From NCBI GenBank assembly GCA_023267315.1, contig JAHFNN010000011.1, positions 1-17,090 of the forward strand: a stretch of DNA of 17,090 nucleotides. The letters run 5' to 3'. Of the stretch, positions 1 to 7,513 are shown in pieces. Each line of letters opens with the position of its first letter. Position 1 is the stretch's first letter. Source of the DNA: Candidatus Nomurabacteria bacterium (GTDB lineage Bacteria > Patescibacteriota > Minisyncoccia > Phycocordibacterales > UBA9973). Position numbers and translations under genes: made by a program. Below the pieces are notes generated by a model. It was given only the letters and a program-made list of their open reading frames with translations, was not told where the DNA came from and did no database searches.

Positions 1-110
1 TTCGTTAATACGACTTTTCTCTTAACTTTTTCCTGGGTTTCACCCTTAAATAATAAAACTCCTGGGAAGGAGCGTTTGACTGAAATAGCCACTGCAACAA
101 TTCTTTTCAT
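1..110 (-). CDS. Possible N-terminus of an unrecognised protein, cut by the left edge
   Basis: Reading leftward from the ATG at 110, 36 codons stay open to the window edge (begins MKRIVAVAIS, then basic residues including KVKRKVV). I recognise no family in so short a piece. The main support is position: a good promoter (TTGACA, 16-nt spacer, TAGTAT with an upstream TG) lies about 50 nt upstream and points this way. There is no Shine-Dalgarno sequence, as for the other genes here. An open run of 36 codons in AT-rich DNA is not rare by chance, so the call is tentative. A different start or a non-coding transcript is possible. Confidence 0.4.
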   Translation of the reverse strand, partial: MKRIVAVAISVKRSFPGVLLFKGETQEKVKRKVVLT

Positions 111-166
111 TGAGAATTTAGGTTTTTTGGGGATTAAACAAATGTACTATAAAATTTACTAGTTCA

Positions 167-194
167 ATACTAGCATATTTGTGCCTTTTGTCAA
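167..194 (-). promoter_or_regulatory. Leftward promoter between pgk and the left-edge gene
   Basis: On the minus strand there is a perfect -35 TTGACA (189-194), a 16-nt spacer and a -10 TAGTAT (167-172) preceded by TGC (173-175), an extended -10. The predicted transcription start is near 160. It lies just beyond the pgk stop codon, so it would drive the next leftward gene independently of tpiA-pgk. Confidence 0.55.
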
Positions 195-201
195 AATGCC
201 A

Positions 202-224
202 CCTTAAAAACCCTTATTTTAAGG
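202..224 (-). terminator. Weak hairpin over the pgk stop codon
   Basis: An 8-bp perfect inverted repeat (CCTTAAAA at 202-209, TTTTAAGG at 217-224) has a 7-nt loop containing the pgk TAA. The stem is AT-rich and no clean U-tract follows on the minus strand, so this is at best a weak terminator for tpiA-pgk. Confidence 0.3.
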
Positions 225-1329
225 CTTTTATTCCTGGCAGAGTCCCTTTTGCCAAGAATTCTATCGCTGCCCCACCTCCAGTAGATACAAAAGTAAAAGA
301 GTCCTCTAAATGAAGCTTATCCGCCAAATCAGCAGTATCTCCCCCTCCCAATATCGTCTTTCCTTTGACTTCAGACAATGCCTTTAAGACCTCGTCAGTC
401 CCTTTTTCGAAACCATGTTCATAATTGCCCATCGGACCATTCCACACGACAAGCTTTGCTCCGCGAGCGTATCCTTCAATAAGTGAGACCGTTGCAGGAC
501 CGACATCGAGAATCGATTCGTTTGGGAGAACACCATCAACAGAAGTAACGCGTGATTTCTTTCCTGCTACTGCGACCACATCCACCGGCAATACTAGTTT
601 TGTATTCTTCAAAAGTGTTTTTAAATTGTACTGACCTTTATCAAGTAATGAGATACCCACTTCATATCCTTCCTGTTTAAAAAAATCATTTGCTAGTGCT
701 CCTCCAATAAACACCCGGTCCGCTGTTTTTAAGAATTTCTTGATAAGTGGCATTTTTGTGTCGAATTTCGCCCCACCTAAAATGAAGAAAAATGGGTGTG
801 GTGGTTTGAGTGCGATCGAAAGATGTTTTATTTCAGCCTCAAGCTGGAACCCAGCGTATGATGGAAGATATTTTGGAATTCCTACAATCGATGCATGCGC
901 TCGATGTGACACTGAAAATGCTTCGTTCACATATACTTCACCCAAGGAGGCAAGTGTACGTGCGAAGTTTTTATCATTCTGCACTTCACCCGGATTTTGA
1001 CGGAGGTTTTCAAGTAGCACAACATCACCAGGCTGCATTTTTAGAATCGCATTCTGTGCGACAACTCCATCAATATTACTTACAAATTTTGTTGTAACAT
1101 ATTTTGAAAGTTTTTTTGCTACTGGTGCGAGTGTTTCCGTCCCCTTCTCTCCTAAGTGAGCAAGTAGAATCACTTTTGCCTTCTTTGATTGTAGGTACTG
1201 AATTATGGGCAAGGCTTTCTTGATTCGAAAATCATCCATCACTTTTCCATTTTGAATCGGCACATTGAAATCAACACGAACCAACACCTTTTTACCTTTA
1301 AGATTTTTTATACTTTTTACTGAATTCAT
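214..1329 (-). CDS. pgk: Phosphoglycerate kinase
   Basis: Cytosolic glycolytic enzyme that transfers phosphate from 1,3-bisphosphoglycerate to ADP, giving ATP and 3-phosphoglycerate. The 371 residues are slightly shorter than the usual 390-400. Visible landmarks: VRVDFNVP (17-24), the substrate residues Arg35, His58, Arg110 and Arg143 (SHRAHAS), GGAKFDTK (185-192), the nucleotide-site NGPMGNYE (297-304), GGGDTA (328-333) and STGGGAAIEFLA (349-360). The usual HLGRP motif reads HLGEKG, so the Arg of the basic patch is replaced by Glu61-Lys62; NDAFGTAHR reads NEAFSVSHR. The ATG at 1329 lies 4 nt after the tpiA stop, so the two are very probably cotranscribed. No Shine-Dalgarno is visible. Family assignment is secure. 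Confidence 0.97.
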   Translation of the reverse strand: MNSVKSIKNLKGKKVLVRVDFNVPIQNGKVMDDFRIKKALPIIQYLQSKKAKVILLAHLGEKGTETLAPVAKKLSKYVTTKFVSNIDGVVAQNAILKMQPGDVVLLENLRQNPGEVQNDKNFARTLASLGEVYVNEAFSVSHRAHASIVGIPKYLPSYAGFQLEAEIKHLSIALKPPHPFFFILGGAKFDTKMPLIKKFLKTADRVFIGGALANDFFKQEGYEVGISLLDKGQYNLKTLLKNTKLVLPVDVVAVAGKKSRVTSVDGVLPNESILDVGPATVSLIEGYARGAKLVVWNGPMGNYEHGFEKGTDEVLKALSEVKGKTILGGGDTADLADKLHLEDSFTFVSTGGGAAIEFLAKGTLPGIKALK

Positions 1330-1333
1330 GAAA

Positions 1334-2101
1334 TTAATTCTGTGGCATACTATTGATAATCTGGAGAAACGTTTTTGCTTTCAAGCTTGCATGCCCAACA
1401 AGTAAACCACTGACATTCCCATGAACAATGAAGCTAAGCGCATCCTCTGGATTAACCGATCCACCGTAGAGGAAATTAATACCCGCAACAATTTGTTGGC
1501 CATACATATCTGCAAGAATCTTTTTGATAAATATAACCATCTCGGTTGATTCCTCTGGGGTCGCCGGACGAACTTGATGCGAACTGATTGCCCATACAGG
1601 CTCATAGGTTACAATTATTTTCTTCAAACTTGCTTTGGGTAATTTTTGAAACGTTTCAATAACTTGCTGTTTGAGTGTTGTCAGATAATTACTTTGTGGA
1701 TCACGTTCACGCTCTCCAATACATACAATTGGAGTCAAACCAGACTTCAACGCAGCAAGTATTTTTTTATTTACCATATCACTCGTCTCACTAAGTGCGC
1801 GACGTTCAGAGTGACCTAAAATAACATAAGTTGCACCAGAACCTACAACCATTTTTGAAGAAATTTCTCCAGTGTATGGACCTTGTTTTTCCCAGTGCAT
1901 ATTTTGTGCGCCCCAAGAAATCATTTTGCTTTTCTTTACAGTAAGTATTGGGAGAAACACTGACGGCGCGCAAAGTATCACTTTTGTATTACTATTTTTT
2001 TTCAATCCTTTTTCAACCCCCTTCGAGAGTTCTTGTGCTTTCGAGAGAGTTTCGGGATTCATTTTCCAATTGGCAACAACAGTGTATTTCTTTTTTTGCA
2101 T
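1334..2101 (-). CDS. tpiA: Triosephosphate isomerase
   Basis: Interconverts dihydroxyacetone phosphate and glyceraldehyde 3-phosphate in the cytosol. With the start at 2101 it has 255 residues, normal for the family. Catalytic residues are present: Asn11 and Lys13 (NWKMN), His97 in GHSER, Glu167 in YEPVWAI; YGGSV (212-216) and GLLVGHASL (232-240) form the phosphate site. The flexible loop after PVWAI reads SSHQVRPATP instead of the usual GTGKTATP and is about two residues longer. The reading frame is open for 8 more codons upstream (ATG at 2125), but the family N-terminus begins at MQKKKYTVVANWKMN, and a promoter -10 lies inside those codons; I therefore chose 2101. First gene of a tpiA-pgk operon. 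Confidence 0.96.
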   Translation of the reverse strand: MQKKKYTVVANWKMNPETLSKAQELSKGVEKGLKKNSNTKVILCAPSVFLPILTVKKSKMISWGAQNMHWEKQGPYTGEISSKMVVGSGATYVILGHSERRALSETSDMVNKKILAALKSGLTPIVCIGERERDPQSNYLTTLKQQVIETFQKLPKASLKKIIVTYEPVWAISSHQVRPATPEESTEMVIFIKKILADMYGQQIVAGINFLYGGSVNPEDALSFIVHGNVSGLLVGHASLKAKTFLQIINSMPQN

Positions 2102-2108
2102 ATCGAAA

Positions 2109-2117
2109 ATTATAGCA
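2109..2117 (-). promoter_or_regulatory. Extended -10 promoter of tpiA-pgk (probably leaderless)
   Basis: The minus strand carries TGC then a perfect TATAAT (hexamer at 2109-2114). Only 7 nt separate it from the tpiA ATG at 2101, so transcription should start at or within a base or two of the A of ATG. No clear -35 is seen, consistent with an extended -10 promoter. Confidence 0.65.
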
Positions 2118-2125
2118 CGCCACAC

Positions 2126-2165
2126 AATAAAAAATCACCCGATTTTAGTCGGGTGATTTTTTATT
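2126..2165 (-). terminator. Strong hairpin terminator ending the five-gene envelope operon
   Basis: A perfect 17-bp inverted repeat (2126-2142 and 2149-2165) has a 6-nt loop, a GC-rich core (TCACCCGA/TCGGGTGA) and A-run/T-run flanks, a classic intrinsic terminator. It begins 5 nt beyond the stop codon of the 2170-3780 gene. The T-run arm is present in both orientations, but only leftward transcription arrives here. Confidence 0.9.
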
Positions 2166-2169
2166 TAAA

Positions 2170-3780
2170 TTATTGCCAAGAGATAATAACTTCGCCGTCC
2201 GCACCACTCCATCCACCAGCATTATTTGGTGAGAAATCATCTGCGTGAGTTGTACATGAACCGTTACCTGGTCTATTCCATCCACCATATGCACCACCTC
2301 CTCCACCTCCATATGGACCTCCTCCACTTCCTCCTCCTGGTTCAGAATATGTTACTGCACCTCCACCTCCAACACCACCTGAAGGGCTGGATCCACCATT
2401 TCCTCCCCAGCCTCCCCAACAACTAGAGCCGCCAGGATCACCGTTGGAACCAGAATTTCCAGCATTACCATTACCTATAATAAGTGCACCCCCAGCACCT
2501 CCGGCACCATCGTAATATCCACCAGCCTTACTTTCACCCGCATGTCCTCCAGCACCTCCACCAGCTTTTGCAATAAATGTACCACCTGAAAGGGCAACAC
2601 CACTGAAAGTACCATCTTTACCAAATGAAGAAGCAGAGCCATCATATCCCGCACCGTATTGACCACCAGAACCTACGTACACTTGAAGTGTCTGACCTGG
2701 AGTTACTGCCATAGTCCATGTACTATGAGCACCTCCGCCTCCGCCTCCTCCACCATGTCCGGCTGTTGGGTTATAAGAACGACTACTTCCTCCGCCTCCG
2801 CCTCCAGCGCCCCATGCATCAATCGTAATACTCGTCATTCCAGGTTGAACTTTAAACAATCCATAACTAGCAACTCCACCATCAGGATCTGGATGACATC
2901 CCGCAGGAATAGTGCATGGACCAGAAATTTTTCCTACAGTAAATATCTCAGACCCAGGAGGGTTGATACTCACCGTGACCTGTGCCGCATCACTTCCAAT
3001 TAGACCTGTTGCTGATAACGTATACGTTCTTTGAGTAGTTAGCGCCCCAGTATTTCTAGTCCCCGAAGCAACTTCAGCCGCACTAATCAAAGATCCTACT
3101 GTAGGTGTAAGCGTTGCTTGATTACAGTACGAGGTACTCCAAGAAAGCGTGGAACTTCCACCTTTATATACAGACCCAGGGTTCGCTACGAATGAGTTGA
3201 TATGACATCCATACTGACATGCAGCACCAGTCGTATTATGATAATTGACTGCAGCAACATCACCACAATAAGTACAAGGAATCGGCTGTAAATAATTTTG
3301 CGCTGTGTTATCCTGACAGAGTGAAATTCCTGGATTTCCAGCACACGAAAGTGACAATACACCATTAGTATCCGCACAGACAGGCTGATCATCTTTTCCC
3401 GAAGCAAGCGTATCTGCGCTTGCAAACCCATTTCGATTATTTATTGTTTTATCTTCAGGAACACCAGGAGTAGCACAACCAGTGAAATTAATGTACGGAC
3501 CAACAGTCATACAATCACTAGTCGCTATATCACCTGCTTTAGATTTATCATTAACAACAAAAATACCAGGAACACCTTGATGAGGTATGTCTGTTTTAGG
3601 ATTTGAAATATACAAACCACCAGTGCGTAGTTGATTTACCAGACTTACATCAATCGGAGCATCGGCATTATTCGCCGTAGGAGCATTGGCTGGTGAATTC
3701 CAATTAGCAAAGGCAACCCCAGACATGACCACCAATCCAAGTATGAAAACTTTTATGGTTTGTATAATTTCTTTTTTCAT
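2170..3780 (-). CDS. Secreted mosaic protein: Cys/NY repeats, Ig-like domain, glycine-rich C-terminal domain
   Basis: 536 residues; function unknown, probably a surface or extracellular structural/adhesive protein. Order of parts: signal peptide (1-26, ending VAFA); N-terminal module 27-56 (NWNSPANAP...PIDVSLVNQ..TGGL) shared with the two neighbouring genes; VCADTNGVLSLSC (134-146), also shared; two copies of a Cys-x-Asp-x2-Ala-x-Asn-Tyr...Cys-x-Tyr repeat (155-192); an Ig-like beta domain (194-273, with STLSWSTSYC and TYTLSATG); and a glycine-rich domain (307-536) opening FKVQPGMTSITIDAWGAGG and closing GEVIISWQ. The last domain type occurs in secreted proteins and phage tail tips. Last gene of its operon, 23 nt downstream of the 3804-4901 gene, with a strong terminator behind it. 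No enzyme motif is visible. Confidence 0.85.
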   Translation of the reverse strand: MKKEIIQTIKVFILGLVVMSGVAFANWNSPANAPTANNADAPIDVSLVNQLRTGGLYISNPKTDIPHQGVPGIFVVNDKSKAGDIATSDCMTVGPYINFTGCATPGVPEDKTINNRNGFASADTLASGKDDQPVCADTNGVLSLSCAGNPGISLCQDNTAQNYLQPIPCTYCGDVAAVNYHNTTGAACQYGCHINSFVANPGSVYKGGSSTLSWSTSYCNQATLTPTVGSLISAAEVASGTRNTGALTTQRTYTLSATGLIGSDAAQVTVSINPPGSEIFTVGKISGPCTIPAGCHPDPDGGVASYGLFKVQPGMTSITIDAWGAGGGGGGSSRSYNPTAGHGGGGGGGGAHSTWTMAVTPGQTLQVYVGSGGQYGAGYDGSASSFGKDGTFSGVALSGGTFIAKAGGGAGGHAGESKAGGYYDGAGGAGGALIIGNGNAGNSGSNGDPGGSSCWGGWGGNGGSSPSGGVGGGGAVTYSEPGGGSGGGPYGGGGGGAYGGWNRPGNGSCTTHADDFSPNNAGGWSGADGEVIISWQ

Positions 3781-3803
3781 AATAATTTAAATATTTCAAT
3801 ACC

Positions 3804-4901
3804 TTACTGCCACGAAATTTCAATATGACCATTACCACCACCCGCAGCGTTTCTAATATTATTAATTCCTCCCTGTCCACCAGCTCCATAGCCATTATTT
3901 GCAGGAGCACCTGCTCCATCTTTTGTTGCAGTAGGATAGCCCCAGTATCGTCCAGGATCACCTGGAGCACCAGGATAACTATTACCTCCCACGCCACCAC
4001 TACCGCCAGCACCAGCTCCACCCCAGGTGTATCCAGCATATGGCTGAACTCCAAAACTTCCACCAATTGCTTTTATTTGATATTTATCTCCGTCATTACC
4101 AAAACTACTATTAGTCCCCGGCATACCGCAGGTTCCACCACCACCCCATGTACAAGCAGTTGCAGAACAATCCGTAAGATTATTAGCGCCTTTAGCACCT
4201 CCGACGCCAACAGATACTGGGATCGTTAGATTTGGTAGATATGGAAATGTTTTTTCTCGATATTCACCAGCACCACCTCCTCCACCTCCAGTAGTTCCTC
4301 CATAGGCAACAACAGTACAACCTCCACCTCCTCCACCTCCAGCTGCCCATGTCTTAACAGTTATTTTACATCCATTTGGTACTGTAAATGAATTTGGATT
4401 TGCTGTACCAAGAGTACCACTTGTTTTTTGAACACCACCGACAATGTCATACATCTGTGTTCCAGTTGATGTACAGGTGTTCGTAACAACCGCCTCACAC
4501 AATACAAGCGTTCCATCTTCTTTAGCGCACACTTTCGCATTCCATAGACCAGCATATCCTGAATTCTCAGGGGCATCCTGACTCAACGAAAGTACTTGAA
4601 TATTATTTCCAGAGTGTAAATTATTTCCAAATTGAGCAATATTTGAATCTATATCACCACTTACTGCAAGGTTTCCTTTAGTTGAAAATTTATTCCAATT
4701 AACGGCAACCGTACTTACTCCCAAGTTACCGGTTTTGGTTTGATCATTCATGCTTACATTGACTGGTGCATGAATATTGCCATTTGGAAATCCTCCCGCA
4801 GGTGCACCTTGCCATGGAGCAGCAATTGCAATACCTCCTGAAATCAAGATTCCAAGTGTTGCAATTTTTATGATCTGTGTAAGTTGTTTTTTTATGCTCA
4901 T
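3804..4901 (-). CDS. Secreted glycine-rich protein, paralogue of the 2170-3780 product
   Basis: 365 residues; function unknown, probably displayed or released outside the membrane. Signal peptide about 1-28 (hydrophobic IIKIATLGILISGGIAIAA). Residues 29-60 repeat the shared N-terminal module (APW..APAGGFPNGNIHAPVNVS..DQTKTGNL). LWNAKVCAKEDGTLVLC (119-135) is the second shared motif. The glycine-rich domain opens FTVPNGCKITVKTWAAGGG (172-190) and runs to the C-terminal GHIEISWQ, nearly the same ending as its neighbour (GEVIISWQ). There is no Ig-like domain, so this looks like a shorter version of the neighbour with the middle modules missing. It lies 25 nt downstream of the 4927-6165 gene and 23 nt upstream of the next, with no Shine-Dalgarno, consistent with one operon. 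Confidence 0.83.
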   Translation of the reverse strand: MSIKKQLTQIIKIATLGILISGGIAIAAPWQGAPAGGFPNGNIHAPVNVSMNDQTKTGNLGVSTVAVNWNKFSTKGNLAVSGDIDSNIAQFGNNLHSGNNIQVLSLSQDAPENSGYAGLWNAKVCAKEDGTLVLCEAVVTNTCTSTGTQMYDIVGGVQKTSGTLGTANPNSFTVPNGCKITVKTWAAGGGGGGGCTVVAYGGTTGGGGGGAGEYREKTFPYLPNLTIPVSVGVGGAKGANNLTDCSATACTWGGGGTCGMPGTNSSFGNDGDKYQIKAIGGSFGVQPYAGYTWGGAGAGGSGGVGGNSYPGAPGDPGRYWGYPTATKDGAGAPANNGYGAGGQGGINNIRNAAGGGNGHIEISWQ

Positions 4902-4926
4902 GTAATAAATTTGATCGTATTAATTT

Positions 4927-6165
4927 TTAAAACGGACCACACGTACTGCCAATCTGCATATGGACTGTCTGGGTATTTGATCCTGATTTACCTGCTCCAT
5001 CATCCGCAGAAACACTGACCGTAACATCTTTAGTTGAATTAAGTGGGCCACTGTAAGTAATATATTGTGCTTGCTGGCAACTTGCATCTGGATTGTAATT
5101 CAAACTATTAACACCTGACCAACTACAATTATGAGCGTTTGCTGATGTAGGATAGGCAGCATACGTCACACTACAACCATTGATGTAATTACTATATGCT
5201 GGTCGAACTGAAAATGTTGGTATAAATGATCCACTTCCACCACCACCGCTACCATTATAGTAAACACAGGTTTGTGTATCATAAATAGTTTTCGTATCAC
5301 CCCCAGGCAAACAGGTGATAGTAAGGGCGGTCGTGCTTGCTGTTGGGGTAATGGCAAAGTCTGCTGGAGAATCACCACTAACAAGACCGCTTGAATTGTA
5401 CACATTAGTAGCAAAATCCTGTTGATCAGCATCTCCAAATGGATCCGTCCAATTCAAAGGAAGACCGCGAGCTGGAAAAGTTTCGCTATTTGGATTAAAG
5501 ATCCAATCGTCATTAATATTTCCATCATCATTCACACCATTTGCAGTTACACTTACACTTGTTGCACCTGTCGTAGTCCACTGTAGTTGTGCCTTGGTAC
5601 TACTACAACCACTCACATTCACCGTAGCAAGTAAATTATTGCGATTAGTATCAAACGCACTTCCAGCAGAAGCTGCAAGCGCCTTATTGTTTCCTTTTGC
5701 GAGATTATTCGACTTAGCGTTATATGCAACATAGTTGAGACCAAAAGTATCAATGGTACAACTCGAAGGAGTACAGAGTGTGAGCTGGCCATTTTTGTCA
5801 GCACATACTTTTGCTGGCCAGGTGCCAGTATATGAAGGGTTGTTTATCTTACTCAGTGACGCAACACTCAAGTGAGTACCAACGAGTACGTCCTGGATTG
5901 TTTCACCAAGATATGAGAAAAGTGTATCACTTATAAATACATTTCCAGAACCAACCGCCGGACAGACTCCTGAGAACCATACACATAAATTACCTAATTT
6001 TGTCTGATTCTCATCGCCGACGTGAACAGGTGTAGCGGTATTGCCTGTTGGGGCGGGTGAAGGCGCTGGATTCCATACTCCGGTAGCATAAACAACACTC
6101 ATGCCAACAGAGACAACGAGTCCGAGAACGATTATTTTTAGTGTTTGTAGAAACTCTTTTTTCAT
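4927..6165 (-). CDS. Secreted protein with shared N-terminal module and Ig-like C-terminal region
   Basis: 412 residues; function unknown. The signal peptide (1-27, LKIIVLGLVVSVGMSVVYA) is close in sequence to those of the two downstream genes. Module 28-60 (GVWNPAPSPAP...TPVHVGDENQTKLGNL) and TWPAKVCADKNGQLTLC (115-131) are the shared motifs. The rest is Ser/Thr/Asn-rich: about 184-285 (AQLQWTTTGATSVSVTANG ... ALTITC) and about 317-406 (FSVRPAYS ... TVSVSADDGAGKSG..TQTVHMQI) read as two Ig-like beta domains separated by a short GSGGGGSGS linker. Scattered cysteines could form disulfides outside the cell. It lacks the glycine-rich domain of the other two. The start lies 31 nt after the stop of the 6197-7513 gene. 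An adhesive or structural role is inference only. Confidence 0.8.
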   Translation of the reverse strand: MKKEFLQTLKIIVLGLVVSVGMSVVYATGVWNPAPSPAPTGNTATPVHVGDENQTKLGNLCVWFSGVCPAVGSGNVFISDTLFSYLGETIQDVLVGTHLSVASLSKINNPSYTGTWPAKVCADKNGQLTLCTPSSCTIDTFGLNYVAYNAKSNNLAKGNNKALAASAGSAFDTNRNNLLATVNVSGCSSTKAQLQWTTTGATSVSVTANGVNDDGNINDDWIFNPNSETFPARGLPLNWTDPFGDADQQDFATNVYNSSGLVSGDSPADFAITPTASTTALTITCLPGGDTKTIYDTQTCVYYNGSGGGGSGSFIPTFSVRPAYSNYINGCSVTYAAYPTSANAHNCSWSGVNSLNYNPDASCQQAQYITYSGPLNSTKDVTVSVSADDGAGKSGSNTQTVHMQIGSTCGPF

Positions 6166-6196
6166 AGAGATAGTGGGGTTGATAAATTACTCGTGA

Positions 6197-7513
6197 TTAT
6201 TTTTCCTTCCAAATGATAATTTTCTTTTTATGTACATTTTGAATGAAGTGACAATTAGGACTGTCATCTACTTTAGTAGTATTCACCGCGACAAAATCAT
6301 GAGAAACACTGTAATCGTCAACACATGTAAGCTTAAATTGCATTACATCCGTATTCACGTAATTAATATCTGGAGGTATTATTCCAAAAAGTGTTTGATT
6401 TGCGGTTAAATTACCCCATGGCCCTCCATGGCCGCCATTGGTCTCTGTGATAGTACACTTTGGACCTGTAAATGATCCTTGAGTAGACCATGAAAACTCC
6501 GGATACTGTGTACTTTTAATACAAGGAGGGGCAGTGAAGTCTACAATTGCGGATTCAACATCAGCACGCATTGCGTCGGCGGTAGCAACATTAGAAGGGT
6601 CTTGATTAGTTTTATTATGGTCACACTTTATACTGTAACTTGCAAATACTGTAGATGGTTGCAAATCAAGAGTTGGCTGAACACCTCCGTAGTAAGTATT
6701 AGGACCACCTGGATATGAGTCATAAGTTGTACCAGCGTTTATATCCCCAATATCATAACCAGTTCCGGAACCCCATGTGCCCGTAGGATCAACACTGAAA
6801 ACCTTACAGCCAGTAAATGAAGTGGTTCCATCTGCAGATCTCCAAGAAAAATGAGGGTGGGTATTACCTGGAGCAACAATTTGATTGAATGGCAAAAGCT
6901 CAATATCTCCTGGACCTGGAAGGACGGTTGGTGATGGATATGTCGCAAAATCATTGATCCACCCTAGTACACCAGTCCCGAGATTGAGACCCGCGAGAGT
7001 TGGATTGTCTCCACCCCACCCAAAACCACCAGTAGATACACCCGTCGTCTTATCAAAAGTCATTTGGTACTTATTACCATCAAGAGAGATCCATCCATCC
7101 CATCCACCCAAATCATTTACATCCGGACCTGGATTCATTGCTCGAGTAGCACGCACCCAACCAGTCAATTTACCTGTACTTTGGTCCATATGAGCATTGG
7201 CAGATGTGGAGCCATCTCCTGAAGGGAACCCCACCAACCCGCCAAACTGTATCCATCCGATGTTGTCGGACCAAGCATATCCCTGTAGGTCGCCACCTGG
7301 GATCATCTTTACACCATATGAAGAATCGGTGCATACTTTTGCGCCACCGACACCACCATCTAGACAATTCAAGCTAATCCATCCAGTATTTGAAGACCAC
7401 CACCACCCAGTCACATCATTGGAGCTAGCATGTACTAGTGGTTTATAAAGGGCGAATGCCCCTAGGATAAGGGCTAAAATGGCAATATATGAAGCTATTT
7501 TTTTACTATTCAT
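6197..7513 (-). CDS. Exported protein with W-S-x-N-x-G-W-I repeats and Ig-like region
   Basis: 438 residues; function unknown, probably on the outer face of the membrane or secreted. N-terminal signal peptide or anchor (5-30). Residues 36-190 hold a degenerate tryptophan-rich repeat: GWWWSSNTGWISLNC (36-50), GYAWSDNIGWIQFGG (78-92), a third from GWV (118) to GGWDGWISLDG (136-146), and GGFGWGG...GVLGWINDF (162-189). Such repeats recur in predicted secreted proteins of Parcubacteria-like genomes and are uncharacterised as far as I know. The C-terminal half has two beta-rich segments with FSWRSADG (222-229) and FSWSTQGSFTG (340-350), resembling Ig-like domains. The protein ends in a basic tail, HKKKIIIWKEK. 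The ATG directly abuts the TAG of the upstream small membrane protein, so translation may be coupled. Confidence 0.8.
   Translation of the reverse strand: MNSKKIASYIAILALILGAFALYKPLVHASSNDVTGWWWSSNTGWISLNCLDGGVGGAKVCTDSSYGVKMIPGGDLQGYAWSDNIGWIQFGGLVGFPSGDGSTSANAHMDQSTGKLTGWVRATRAMNPGPDVNDLGGWDGWISLDGNKYQMTFDKTTGVSTGGFGWGGDNPTLAGLNLGTGVLGWINDFATYPSPTVLPGPGDIELLPFNQIVAPGNTHPHFSWRSADGTTSFTGCKVFSVDPTGTWGSGTGYDIGDINAGTTYDSYPGGPNTYYGGVQPTLDLQPSTVFASYSIKCDHNKTNQDPSNVATADAMRADVESAIVDFTAPPCIKSTQYPEFSWSTQGSFTGPKCTITETNGGHGGPWGNLTANQTLFGIIPPDINYVNTDVMQFKLTCVDDYSVSHDFVAVNTTKVDDSPNCHFIQNVHKKKIIIWKEK

Noticed and set aside
2226..3003. Long plus-strand open frames opposite the glycine-rich genes
   Set aside because: They are low-complexity shadows (Ser/Thr/His-rich) caused by the glycine codons on the other strand.
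2226..4360. Tandem CCACCTCC-like DNA repeats as a CRISPR or satellite
   Set aside because: They are irregular and in frame with glycine runs; no spacer-repeat periodicity.
6197..6240. Frameshift at the end of the W-repeat gene, because of the basic tail HKKKIIIWKEK
   Set aside because: The operon spacing downstream is normal and no conserved sequence continues in another frame; it may be a real tail.
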